Positions 51,536 to 59,736 of a DNA stretch of 64,000 nucleotides are shown piece by piece (positions within the stretch are counted from its first letter, which is position 1; every line of letters begins with the position of its first letter). The notes under the pieces were generated by a model. The model had not been told where the DNA came from. It made no database searches and saw only the letters and a program-made list of their open reading frames with translations. The DNA comes from JBOFBH01 sp051657715 (lineage in GTDB: Bacteria > Actinomycetota > Actinomycetes > Actinomycetales > Angustibacteraceae). The stretch is from positions 16,947 to 80,946 of the forward strand of contig JBOFLF010000046.1 in the NCBI GenBank assembly GCA_051657715.1, in the 5' to 3' direction. The position numbers and the translations under genes are program-made.

Positions 51536-52761
51536 CTGTCTGCCGGGTCGGGGGCTCCAGCAGCCCGGCTAGCCGGGCCAGGTGGTGAGGTCAGGTCGTC
51601 CAGCAAGGACATGTCCGCCAGCGTCGCCTGCGCGGCCCGCAGCAGCGGCAGGGCCATCAGCGCGCCGGTGCCTTCGCCGAGCCGCATCCCGAAGTCCACC
51701 AACGGTTCGAGGCCGAGCGCGGCGAGGGCTCGGTGCTGCGCTGGCTCGGTCGAGCGGTGACCGGCCAACCACCACTGCCCAGCCGACTGCGCCAGGCGGT
51801 GTGCGAGGAGTGCGCAGGCGCAGGACACCACCCCGTCCAGCAGCACCGGGGTACGCCGCAGCGCCGCCTGCAGCAGGAAGCCGACGGTGGCTGCCACGTC
51901 CGCGCTGCCCACCGTGCGCAGCACCGCGAGCGGGTCGTCGCGAACCGGGCGGGCGCGGTAGGTCGCGTCCCGCAGCGCAGCCACCTTGCAGGCCCACCCC
52001 CGGTCGTCCACGCCGGTCCCGGTGCCGACGACGTCCAGCGGCGACAGCTCAAGCAGGCTCGCGACCACGGCAGCCGCGATGGTGGTGTTGCCGATGCCCA
52101 TGTCGCCAGCCACCATCAGGTCCGCGCCCGCGTCGATCTCCTCGTCGGCCACCGTGGAGCCGATCCGGAAGGCGGCCCGCAGCTGCTCCTCGGTCAGCGC
52201 GTCCTCCCGGTCGATGGCACCGCTACCGCGGCGCACCTTGTACCGGGTCACCGCGGCTGGCAGGTCCCCAGTGTCGTCGTCCACGGCGATGTCCAGGACC
52301 CGCACCGACGCGCCGTGGGTCCGGGCCAGCGCGTTGACGCCGGCCCGTCCGGCTACGAAGGCTCGCAGCATCGCGGCGGTCACCGCCGGCGGATACGCCG
52401 ACACCCCGGCGGCGGCGACCCCGTGGTCGCCGGCGAACACCACCACCCGGACGTCGTCCAGCGGCCGAGGTGGGCACTGGCCCTGCGCACCGGCCAGCCA
52501 CGTGCCGACCTCCTCCAACCGGCCCAGAGCACCTCGCGGTTTGGCGAGCTCGTCCCACCGTCGCCGCGCGTCGCTGGCCGCCTCGATGTCCCGCAACCCG
52601 ATGCCGTCCCGGAACGCAGCCACGTCCACCGAGCCGGCGGCGGATCCAGTGGTCGAGCTGGCCGTCGTGGGTGACGGACCGCTTGGCGAGTCTCTTGGCA
52701 GCGAGCTGGTGCGTAGCGGACTGGTCCTCGACGAGCCGGTGCTCGACGGGCTGGCGTTCAT
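51532..52761 (-). CDS. cobT: Nicotinate-nucleotide--dimethylbenzimidazole phosphoribosyltransferase
   Basis: A 409-residue CobT that makes alpha-ribazole phosphate. Motifs: PRGALGRLEEVGTWLA, VFAGDHGVAAAGVSAYP, GDMGIGNTTIAAAV, LDGVVSCACALLA and GMRLGEGTGALMALPLL with the catalytic Glu. The first about 45 residues are Ser/Thr-rich and probably disordered. ATG 52761 has GGGGAG 5 bases upstream. It lies 68 bp after the CobU fusion gene and overlaps cobS. Confidence 0.95.
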   Translation of the reverse strand: MNASPSSTGSSRTSPLRTSSLPRDSPSGPSPTTASSTTGSAAGSVDVAAFRDGIGLRDIEAASDARRRWDELAKPRGALGRLEEVGTWLAGAQGQCPPRPLDDVRVVVFAGDHGVAAAGVSAYPPAVTAAMLRAFVAGRAGVNALARTHGASVRVLDIAVDDDTGDLPAAVTRYKVRRGSGAIDREDALTEEQLRAAFRIGSTVADEEIDAGADLMVAGDMGIGNTTIAAAVVASLLELSPLDVVGTGTGVDDRGWACKVAALRDATYRARPVRDDPLAVLRTVGSADVAATVGFLLQAALRRTPVLLDGVVSCACALLAHRLAQSAGQWWLAGHRSTEPAQHRALAALGLEPLVDFGMRLGEGTGALMALPLLRAAQATLADMSLLDDLTSPPGPASRAAGAPDPADR

Positions 52762-52829
52762 CGGACTCCCCGGAGATCGGCGGGAGGATTGGCCGTTGGA
52801 CGTACCGGGGCGCCGGCCCGCGCCGACCC

Positions 52830-54530
52830 TCATCGTGCGGTGTCGGTCACCTCGGTGAGATCCACCAGCGTAGCTCTCGGCCGTTCCGTCCACGCCGGCC
52901 GAACCGTGCCGGACCGCCCGGGAGCCGCGAGGTCGAGCGATCGACCTGCCACCACCAGCAACACCCGCTCGCTGGCCAGGGACAGCCGAGTGTTGAGCAC
53001 CCCTAGCTCGTCGCGGAACAGCCGACCAGAGGTGGTCCCCGGCACCACCCCGGAGCCGACCTCGTTGGTCACCGCGACCGCCGGCACCTGCACGGTGTGC
53101 CAGGCCTGCACCAGCGCGTCGACCTCGCGTGCCACGGCCGCTCGCCACCCGTCGGACTGCCGCCACGCACCGCAGCGGGTCATCACCGCGGTCAACCACA
53201 AGCTGATGCAGTCCACCAGGATCGGGCCGGATGCTGCCCGCAGCGCCGTCGCGACGTCCGTCGTCTCCACGGTCCGCCAGTGCGCCGGCCGCCGCGCGCG
53301 GTGCCGGGCTATCCGCTCGGTCCACTCGGGATCGCTGCCGTCCGGCACGGTGCCAGTAGCGATGTACGTCACCGCACCCGTCGCCGCCAACATCTGCTCG
53401 GCGGCGAAGGACTTGCCCGAACGCGCGCCGCCGAGCAGCAGCGTGCGTCGGGGCAGCGGCACCTGCGATGGTGCCCGGCCGTCCACGGTCACCTGGTCAG
53501 TGCTCCGCCGAGCAGGGGTGGCGATCCGGGGGCGGGATCCGTCCGCGTCGTTCGCCGGCTGGCTCAGCACGTGACCGGCGACATCCCGGGGGGGCCGACC
53601 GGACGGTTGCCCGGGGAACTGGCCAGCCAGCTGCCCGGGGAACGGGGTGCCGGGCGGGTTCACCCTCGCAGGCACCGGGGAGGGCGGGTCCGATTCGCGG
53701 ACATCGCCGAGGGCGGCTGCCGGGTGACCGCGGCGCAGGTCGAACTCGTGGCCGTCGTCGATCACCCGGCCACCCCAACCGGCGATCCGCTCAGCCAGGT
53801 CCGGCGGGCTGTGGTGGGACAGGTGGACCGGGCTCAGCTGGGTGCGCGCGGTGATCGCCCCGATATCCCGCAAGCGCACCACCTGGTCGGCGAACGAACG
53901 CAGGTCCAGGTGGTCGGTGCCGGTCGGGCGTCCCGGGCCGCGTCGGTCGCCGAACGTCGCCTCCAACAGCACCAGGTCGTAGTCCGCGCCGGCGGTGGCC
54001 TCCACCGTCTCGTGCGGCAGCGGACCGGTGTCGGTGGCGTAGAGCAGCCGGGAATCGTCCGGCCCGGTCACGTCGTACACCACGGCCTCGACGTCACCGT
54101 GCGCCGCGGCGAGCACTCGCACGACGTAGCCGCCGGCGCGCAACAGATCACCCGGCAACACCACTCGCCAGCGCACCGCGTCGTCCGGCCCGGCCCAGGA
54201 CGACCAGGAGGCGATCACCGTCGCCGGCCCGATGATCGTCACCGGTTCCGCTCGCCCGGCCCAGGACCGGGCGAGCAGCGCCATCGGTGCGCTGTGATCG
54301 GGGTGGTCGTGAGTCACCAGCACGTGCCCGATGCCGCGCAGACCAGAGCCGTGCCGCAGCGCAGCCCGCGGTGTCTCGGGCCCGCAGTCCAGCAGCAGCC
54401 GGTCGTCCACCACCGCGCTGGTGGGAACACGCAACCGACCAGCGCGGTGCTCACTGAGGCACGACGCACAGTCGCAGAAGGCGTTCGGCCAGCCGTCCGC
54501 CGAGCCGGTACCGAGCAGCCGTACCCGCAT
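52830..54530 (-). CDS. cobU: Metallo-beta-lactamase-fold / CobU fusion protein
   Basis: A 566-residue fusion. Residues 1-270 are a PhnP-like metallo-beta-lactamase hydrolase with a Cys cluster (FCDCASC), the complete metal motif THDHPDH (residues 73-79) and later His/Asp ligands (YATDTGPL, VHLSHHSPP). A Pro/Gly-rich linker of about 90 residues follows. Residues about 367-566 are CobU, the bifunctional adenosylcobinamide kinase and guanylyltransferase: P-loop GGARSGKS, guanylylated His in ARHRARRPAHW (about His410), and VTNEVGSGVVP. Similar fusions exist in Streptomyces. ATG 54530 has GGAG 6 bases upstream. Confidence 0.92.
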   Translation of the reverse strand: MRVRLLGTGSADGWPNAFCDCASCLSEHRAGRLRVPTSAVVDDRLLLDCGPETPRAALRHGSGLRGIGHVLVTHDHPDHSAPMALLARSWAGRAEPVTIIGPATVIASWSSWAGPDDAVRWRVVLPGDLLRAGGYVVRVLAAAHGDVEAVVYDVTGPDDSRLLYATDTGPLPHETVEATAGADYDLVLLEATFGDRRGPGRPTGTDHLDLRSFADQVVRLRDIGAITARTQLSPVHLSHHSPPDLAERIAGWGGRVIDDGHEFDLRRGHPAAALGDVRESDPPSPVPARVNPPGTPFPGQLAGQFPGQPSGRPPRDVAGHVLSQPANDADGSRPRIATPARRSTDQVTVDGRAPSQVPLPRRTLLLGGARSGKSFAAEQMLAATGAVTYIATGTVPDGSDPEWTERIARHRARRPAHWRTVETTDVATALRAASGPILVDCISLWLTAVMTRCGAWRQSDGWRAAVAREVDALVQAWHTVQVPAVAVTNEVGSGVVPGTTSGRLFRDELGVLNTRLSLASERVLLVVAGRSLDLAAPGRSGTVRPAWTERPRATLVDLTEVTDTAR

Positions 54531-54544
54531 CAGCGCTCCGATCG

Positions 54545-55426
54545 CTACCCAGGCGCCCCCCGGCCGATAGCTGGGGTCACGCGTCCGTCTCCAGGGGTCT
54601 GCGAGCAGCCCGCCGAGCGATTCACCGAACGATCCACCGAGAAAGCTGCCCGCCGGACCGCCCGCCGCAACGAACTGAGGACCGCCGGTCCAGCTACCAG
54701 CACGAGCACCGCGGTAAGAACTCCGCGCGGAACGTCCCACCCCAGGCTCGTCGCCAGATAGAACGCAGCGTAGCGGCCGAGGTTCTCGCTGATCGGCGCT
54801 CCTGGAATAAAGGCCACGGACTCCGGCATCCCCGCGGTCACGAACGGCCAGAACCACAGGTTCATCAGAGCGCCGTAGGCAAGACCGGCGACCAGGCCGT
54901 ACGCCGCCAGCATCCACCGCTCGCCCCGGCCGTACAGGGGCGGGAGCGAAGCGGCGCCAAGGCTGACCAACCCGGCGGCGACCATCTGGAACGGCGCCCA
55001 CGGGCCGACCCCGCCGGTCAGGAAGGCCCCGACTAGAACAGCGAGCCCGCCCAGCACGAAACCCGCGCCTCGGCCGAGCACCCTGCCGGCGACCACGAGC
55101 AGGAAGAAGATCGGTTCCAGCCCGGCGGTTCCGGCGCTGAGCACCCGTAGTGCCCCCCCGGCCGCGGCGAGCACCCCGAGCACCGCCACCGTCTTGGCGT
55201 CCATCCCTCCAGCGGCCAGCTCGGCCGCCACCAGCGCGGCCATCAGGCTGAGCAGCACGACGAACAGCCAGGGGGCGTCGGCGCTGTGCCCCAGGCCGCT
55301 GCCCGGGTCGACCAGGAACGGCCAGCCGAAGGCGGCCAGGCCAACGCAGACGGTGGCCGCGAGCGTCACACCCGCCCGCCAGCGCACCGGCACCACGGCC
55401 ACCCGGCTCGTCCGGCGTGGGCTCAC
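54545..55426 (-). CDS. ECF transporter S component
   Basis: A 293-residue membrane protein with about six helices, in the group of ECF substrate-specific subunits (SCO2321-like). GLEPIFFLLVVAGRVLGRGAGFVLGG and LMNLWFWPF are characteristic of this S-component type. The substrate is probably a corrinoid or other B12-related compound, since the riboswitch-led operon continues into cobU, cobT and cobS. The GTG start overlaps the ATPase stop (55423-55426); 14 bp separate its stop from the cobU start. Confidence 0.85.
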   Translation of the reverse strand: MSPRRTSRVAVVPVRWRAGVTLAATVCVGLAAFGWPFLVDPGSGLGHSADAPWLFVVLLSLMAALVAAELAAGGMDAKTVAVLGVLAAAGGALRVLSAGTAGLEPIFFLLVVAGRVLGRGAGFVLGGLAVLVGAFLTGGVGPWAPFQMVAAGLVSLGAASLPPLYGRGERWMLAAYGLVAGLAYGALMNLWFWPFVTAGMPESVAFIPGAPISENLGRYAAFYLATSLGWDVPRGVLTAVLVLVAGPAVLSSLRRAVRRAAFSVDRSVNRSAGCSQTPGDGRVTPAIGRGAPG

Positions 55427-57135
55427 GGCGACCCCACCGCCGTCAGCGCACCAGCGACCTGAGCGACGGTCAGCCACGGATCCGGGTGCAGCACCTTGGC
55501 CACCTGCGGCGCGAAGGCCGGCGATCCGGCGAGCACCTGACCGGCCGGGCCATCGGCCACGGCCTCGCCATCGGCGAGCACCACTACTCGGTCGGCCACC
55601 TCGGCGGCCAGCTCGACATCGTGCGTGGCCAGCACGACGGCCCGGTCGCCAGCAGCGAGCTCGCGCAGCTGCCGGACGAGCTGGGTCTTGGCGCCGTAGT
55701 CCAGGCCGCGGGTGGGCTCGTCCAGCAGCAGGACCGGTGGCCGTCCGGCGAGCACCACCGCCAGCGCGAGCGCGAGCCGCTCGCCCTCGGACAGCTCCCG
55801 GGGGTGGGCCTCGTCGTGGACATCCGGCGCCACCTGGTGCAGGACCGCGCGGGTACTGCCTGGCTCGACGCGCAGGTCGTGGTCGGCCGCGCGGCACTCG
55901 GCCGCCACGGACGCCGCGTACAGCAGCGACCCAGGGTCCGCCGGCACCAGGCCGACCTGCTGGACCAGGTCACCGGGCCGCAGCTTGGCCGGATCCGAGC
56001 CTGCGGTCCGCACCGTGCCCGCGCTCGCCCGCAGCTGCCCCGCGCAGGCCAGCAGCATGGTGGACTTGCCGGCCCCATTGCGCCCCATGATGGCTACCAC
56101 CTGACCCGTGCGGACCGTGAGGCCGACCCCGCGTAGCACCGGCTGGCCGCCACGCCGGACGACCAGGTCCCGCACGTCGAGCGCGACCGCTCCCGATGCT
56201 GAGCGGGCGCCTGCCGCGGTGCTGGATGCCGGCCGCGGGGCGGCGGCAGTCGCGGCAGGTCGGCCAGCAGCTGGTCCGGGCACCGGGACCGCCTCGCCCA
56301 CGCCCGGAACCGGGTTTCGGGCGTGGGCGCGACGTGCCTCTCGGACGGACAGCGGCAACGGTCGCCACCCCGCCAACCGGCCCAGCTCGACGATCGGCGG
56401 GACGACCGGTGAACGGGTCATCGCGACCGCCGGGTCGGCGCTGCGCACCCGCCCGTCCTGCACCGTGACCACCTGGTCGGCGTGCTGCAGCACCCGCTCC
56501 AACCGGTGCTCGGCCAGCACCACCGTCAGGCCCAGGTCGTGGACCAGCCGGGTGAGGGCGCTGAGCACCTCCTCGGCAGCGACCGGGTCGAGCGCGGACG
56601 TCGGCTCGTCCAACACCAGCACCCGCGGATGCGCCGCCAACACACCACCGATCGCCACCCGCTGCGCCTGTCCCCCGGACAGCGTGCGCAGCGCACGTTC
56701 CCGGACGTCCGCGAGGCCGAGCAGGTCGAGGGTTTCCTCGACCCGCTGGCGCATGACACCGCCGGGCAGGCCGAGCGACTCCATGCCGTACGCGAGCTCC
56801 TCCTCGACGGTGTCGGTGACGAAGCCGGCGGCGGGGTCCTGCCCGACGTACCCGACCACCTCGGCGAGGTCACGCGGGCGGTACTCGCGGGTGTCCAGCC
56901 CGCACACCTGTACCCGGCCGGCCAGGGTGCCGCCGGTGAAGTGCGGGACCAATCCGTTGACGCAGCGCAGCAGGGTGCTCTTGCCGCTGCCGGTGGTACC
57001 GATCACCAGGGACAGCTGCCCCTCGTCCACGGTCAGGTCGACGTCGGCCAGGGCAGGCGTGGCGGCATCGGCGTACCGGACGGTGACTGCCTCGAAGCGG
57101 ACTGCTGGTCCGGCGCTGGTCGATCCCCGGGTCAT
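55423..57135 (-). CDS. Fused ECF transporter ATPase (EcfA1-EcfA2)
   Basis: A 570-residue protein with two ABC ATPase domains. The first has Walker A GTTGSGKST, signature LSGGQAQR and Walker B VLVLDEPTSALD. The second has GRNGAGKST, a divergent signature LSEGERLA and LLLDEPTRGLD. A Pro/Ala-rich linker separates them. It energises uptake together with EcfT and EcfS. ATG 57135 overlaps the EcfT stop by four bases; frames upstream of it are antisense noise. Confidence 0.93.
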   Translation of the reverse strand: MTRGSTSAGPAVRFEAVTVRYADAATPALADVDLTVDEGQLSLVIGTTGSGKSTLLRCVNGLVPHFTGGTLAGRVQVCGLDTREYRPRDLAEVVGYVGQDPAAGFVTDTVEEELAYGMESLGLPGGVMRQRVEETLDLLGLADVRERALRTLSGGQAQRVAIGGVLAAHPRVLVLDEPTSALDPVAAEEVLSALTRLVHDLGLTVVLAEHRLERVLQHADQVVTVQDGRVRSADPAVAMTRSPVVPPIVELGRLAGWRPLPLSVREARRAHARNPVPGVGEAVPVPGPAAGRPAATAAAPRPASSTAAGARSASGAVALDVRDLVVRRGGQPVLRGVGLTVRTGQVVAIMGRNGAGKSTMLLACAGQLRASAGTVRTAGSDPAKLRPGDLVQQVGLVPADPGSLLYAASVAAECRAADHDLRVEPGSTRAVLHQVAPDVHDEAHPRELSEGERLALALAVVLAGRPPVLLLDEPTRGLDYGAKTQLVRQLRELAAGDRAVVLATHDVELAAEVADRVVVLADGEAVADGPAGQVLAGSPAFAPQVAKVLHPDPWLTVAQVAGALTAVGSP

Positions 57136-58508
57136 GGAGCTCCTCCCGGCAGAAGCGGCAACGCATCCGCAGGCGCGGTGCGCCCGGCAGGAAACCTGGT
57201 GGGGCCTGGCGCGGTGGGGCCTGGCGCGGTGGGGCTCGGCACGGTGTCGCCCGGCGCGGTGGGGCTCGGCACGGTGTCGCCCGGCGCGGTGGGGCTCGGC
57301 ACGGTAGGGCTCGGCATGGTGGAGCCGCGTCGAGTGGTTTCGGCGAGGCGGGTCGCGGCTCGACGGGCGGCTCGCCTCGGCGGCTCCGGCGTCCACCACG
57401 CGGGCGCTATCGCTACGAGGACGCCGATCGCGGACAACCACGGCAACGTCGGCCACGCGGCCGGCGAGGTCTGCGGCACGAGCCCGGCCTCGCCGAGCCG
57501 TGCGGCGGTGACCGTGAGCGTCGCGGCGACCACCCCGCTCCCGGTGACCCACCACTCCGGCGCGCCCCACGGGTCCGGGCGGTACCGCGACCGGGGGTTC
57601 GTACGGGCTCCGACCACGAGCGCGGCCGCCGAGCAGAGCGTTCCCGCGGCTACCAGCGGCAGGCCGAGCAGGGGCGGTGATCCGCTGTCCAGCATCCCGT
57701 AGGTGCCGACCACGACCCCCCCGACACCGGTCAGGGTCAACGCGGTGGATCGCCGTCGGGAGACCGGGTCACGGTGGGGCCGTCGGCCGTAACCGCGGGA
57801 CTCCATGGACGCCGCCAGCTCCAGCGACCGCTCCAGAGCGCCGTCCAGGACCGGCATCAGCAGGCGGCCAACCTCACGCGGCCCACGCCCGCCGTGCCCG
57901 CGCAGCCGGCGGGCGGCTCGGACCCGCCGGGCATCCTCCACCAGCTGTGGGGCATAGGTCAGGGCGACCACGAGCGCGGTCCCGACCTCGTACAGCGTCG
58001 CCGGCAGGTACCTCAGCATCCGACGGGGGCTGGCCAGCGTGTTGGCCGCGCCGACGCAGGCCAGCACGGCGGCCAGCCGGGCGCCGTCGTACCCGGCGGC
58101 CAGCAGCTCCTCTAGGGTCACGGGGCCGGCGAGCCGAACCCCGGCCGCCGCCTCCGGCAGTGGTATCTCCGGTAGTCGCACGAGCACGGTGCGACCAGGT
58201 GGCCCGCCTCCCAGCAGCGCCTGGAGCAGGAGCCGCGCCGCCACCACCAGCAGGCCCAGCCGGAGAAAGGCACCGAACGGCGACAGCGAGCCCAGCTCTC
58301 GTCGAGACGCCACCACGAAACCTGCCACCGTCACGACCAAGAGCAGCACCCACGGATTGGTGGTCCGGCTGGCCGCCGTGGCCAGCCCGGCAGCCCACAG
58401 CCACCACGCGGCCGGGTGCAGCAGCCGGGGGATCAGCAGACCCCACGGCCCGTCGCTGGACCGCCACCGGCCAGCGCTCGGGTCGTCACCGCGGGGCCGG
58501 CGGCTCAC
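57132..58508 (-). CDS. ECF transporter T component (CbiQ-like)
   Basis: A 458-residue membrane protein. The N-terminal 300 residues are a CbiQ/EcfT transmembrane subunit, with the coupling-helix motifs ARRLRGHGG and AASMESRGYGRR that dock onto the ATPases. It has additional helices and a long Pro/Thr/Ser/Gly C-terminal tail made of repeats (PSPTAPGDTV) that lies before the next start. The GTG start overlaps the previous stop (58505-58508). Confidence 0.9.
   Translation of the reverse strand: MSRRPRGDDPSAGRWRSSDGPWGLLIPRLLHPAAWWLWAAGLATAASRTTNPWVLLLVVTVAGFVVASRRELGSLSPFGAFLRLGLLVVAARLLLQALLGGGPPGRTVLVRLPEIPLPEAAAGVRLAGPVTLEELLAAGYDGARLAAVLACVGAANTLASPRRMLRYLPATLYEVGTALVVALTYAPQLVEDARRVRAARRLRGHGGRGPREVGRLLMPVLDGALERSLELAASMESRGYGRRPHRDPVSRRRSTALTLTGVGGVVVGTYGMLDSGSPPLLGLPLVAAGTLCSAAALVVGARTNPRSRYRPDPWGAPEWWVTGSGVVAATLTVTAARLGEAGLVPQTSPAAWPTLPWLSAIGVLVAIAPAWWTPEPPRRAARRAATRLAETTRRGSTMPSPTVPSPTAPGDTVPSPTAPGDTVPSPTAPGPTAPGPTRFPAGRTAPADALPLLPGGAP
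57200..57320 (-). repeat. 30-bp and 15-bp tandem repeats in the EcfT tail
   Basis: Two identical 30-bp units (57241-57270, 57271-57300) flanked by partial copies and by 15-bp GGGGCCTGGCGCGGT-type units. In frame they encode PSPTAPGDTV-like repeats in the C-terminal tail of EcfT. Confidence 0.85.
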
Positions 58509-59395
58509 CGGTCGTCGTGGGATGCGCGGCTGCGGTGCACCGCGATCGGGATCAGGACGACGCCAGCGAGCACGGCGATGCCGACCCCGACCCAGGCTCC
58601 GGGATCCAGCCCACCGTCCTCGGCCGCATCGGTTTGGGCGGTTCCAGCAGCGGCGCGTGGGGTCGGCAGCGCGACGGGGCTGTCCGGGCTGGCCGCGGCC
58701 GCCGACACCGTGCGCACCTCGTCACCGCACCCGGTGGCCGGCCAGCCCTGGATCGCGCAGGTGAGACCGTTCTCCACGCGCAACCGCAGGTCGGCGGCAG
58801 CGAGCACGTCAGAACCCGTCGCGGTGGTCGGCACACTGACGCACCGGCCGATCGGCTGCGGCGGCTGGCCGCTCTCGGCGTCCGCGGGCCGACCGAAGTC
58901 GACGACCAGCCCGATCCGCTTGCGGTCGTTCGCGGGTGGCGTGGAGCGGCACAGCTGCTCGAAGGTCGTGGTGACCCGTGGGGTCCTGGTGGAGTTCTCC
59001 TCGGCGACGGCGAACCGCCACCCCTCGACCGTGCCGTCCTTGGGCCGCAGCTGGTCAGCGCCCTTCTGAGCGAACGACCAGTCGTTGCCGGACAGCTGGA
59101 AGTACCCCCAGAAGCGGTAGGCGGTCGCTTGGGCGGAGGCCGGCCAGGCGACCCCACCGGCGAGACCGATCAGAACGCCGATCACCAGGCCGGCCGCGAG
59201 ACGGGGCGCTCGCCTGCGGGTCATGCGCTTATGGGTCATGCGCTTATGGGTCATGGCGGTGCGTGCCGGCTCGGTCCATGCCAGGAAGGAATTCGAGATC
59301 AGCGGGCCGGTCGCGGGAGTGGACCGGCGGTACGTGGTGGCTCGGCGGTGGGTGGTGGTTCGGCTGCGCGTGGTGGTTCGTATGGATCGGATCAT
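58505..59395 (-). CDS. SCO2322-family secreted/membrane protein
   Basis: A 296-residue protein of the SCO2322 family, found in actinobacterial ECF-transporter clusters: signal-like helix (LAAGLVIGVLIGLAGGVAWP), YRFWGYFQLSGNDWSFAQKG, KDGTVEGWRFAVAEENS, LCRSTPPANDRKRIGLVVDFG, CAIQGWPATGC, then a C-terminal helix (GAWVGVGIAVLAGVVLIPIAV). It may be an extracytoplasmic partner for uptake. ATG 59395 has a perfect AAAGGAGG 7 bases upstream; this gives a basic, Thr/Arg-rich lead of about 55 residues with MTHKR encoded twice by a 15-bp repeat. Start ATG in that repeat would give a normal signal peptide but lacks a ribosome site. Confidence 0.87.
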   Translation of the reverse strand: MIRSIRTTTRSRTTTHRRATTYRRSTPATGPLISNSFLAWTEPARTAMTHKRMTHKRMTRRRAPRLAAGLVIGVLIGLAGGVAWPASAQATAYRFWGYFQLSGNDWSFAQKGADQLRPKDGTVEGWRFAVAEENSTRTPRVTTTFEQLCRSTPPANDRKRIGLVVDFGRPADAESGQPPQPIGRCVSVPTTATGSDVLAAADLRLRVENGLTCAIQGWPATGCGDEVRTVSAAAASPDSPVALPTPRAAAGTAQTDAAEDGGLDPGAWVGVGIAVLAGVVLIPIAVHRSRASHDDR

Positions 59396-59402
59396 CGTCG
59401 GA

Positions 59403-59425
59403 CCTCCTTTGCGGCGGGCAGGAGG
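59403..59425 (-). promoter_or_regulatory. Hairpin that can hide the Shine-Dalgarno of the operon
   Basis: In the transcript CCTCCT (59425-59420) can pair with the Shine-Dalgarno AGGAGG (59408-59403) with an 11-base loop. This would block ribosome binding to ATG 59395. It lies about 80 bases after the riboswitch aptamer, so it is a candidate expression platform. Confidence 0.5.
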
Positions 59426-59504
59426 CCGATGCAACGGGACGAGCCCACGCCGCTCGACGACCGGCTCCGGACCGCAGACCTCGGCGGTGTGATGGAGCCT
59501 GCTT

Positions 59505-59603
59505 CCCGCGGTCCGGTATTCCGGCTTGCCACCGGCACAGTACGTCGGTGGCCTACGGTTGCGGGTCAGCGCCGGACTTAGACCGGCTTCCCCCAACCGC
59601 GGG
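59505..59603 (-). promoter_or_regulatory. Cobalamin riboswitch
   Basis: Read on the minus strand, the sequence has the actinobacterial B12-aptamer core: GGGAAGCCGGT, AGTCCGGCGCTGACCCGC and AACCGTA, then a variable stem and AAGCCGGAATACC. CCCGCGGT (59603-59596) and ACCGCGGG (59512-59505) form a perfect 8-bp closing helix. It lies about 110 bases upstream of ATG 59395 of the SCO2322-family gene, the first gene of the ECF/cobU/cobT/cobS operon. Binding of adenosylcobalamin is expected to reduce expression. Confidence 0.92.
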
Positions 59604-59736
59604 TGTCAGGTGCGATCCCGCACCCTGCCACGTCCCTGGATCGAGGTCAAAGAACCAGGACCGGGAGGCCTGTTCGGCCTGCCTACGCATCAGTATGAGT
59701 GCCACCTGACACGCGGACGTCCCGTCAACGTGCGGG

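Noticed and set aside
53097..54761. 554-codon plus-strand frame opposite the cobU fusion
   Set aside because: It is the Arg/Gly/His/Pro-rich shadow typical of high-GC DNA; the minus strand carries clear CobU and hydrolase motifs.
55427..55897. Extended N-terminus for the EcfS protein
   Set aside because: The extension is antisense-like Arg/Pro/Gly sequence inside the ATPase gene; the GTG at 55426 overlaps the ATPase stop in the same way as the other operon genes.
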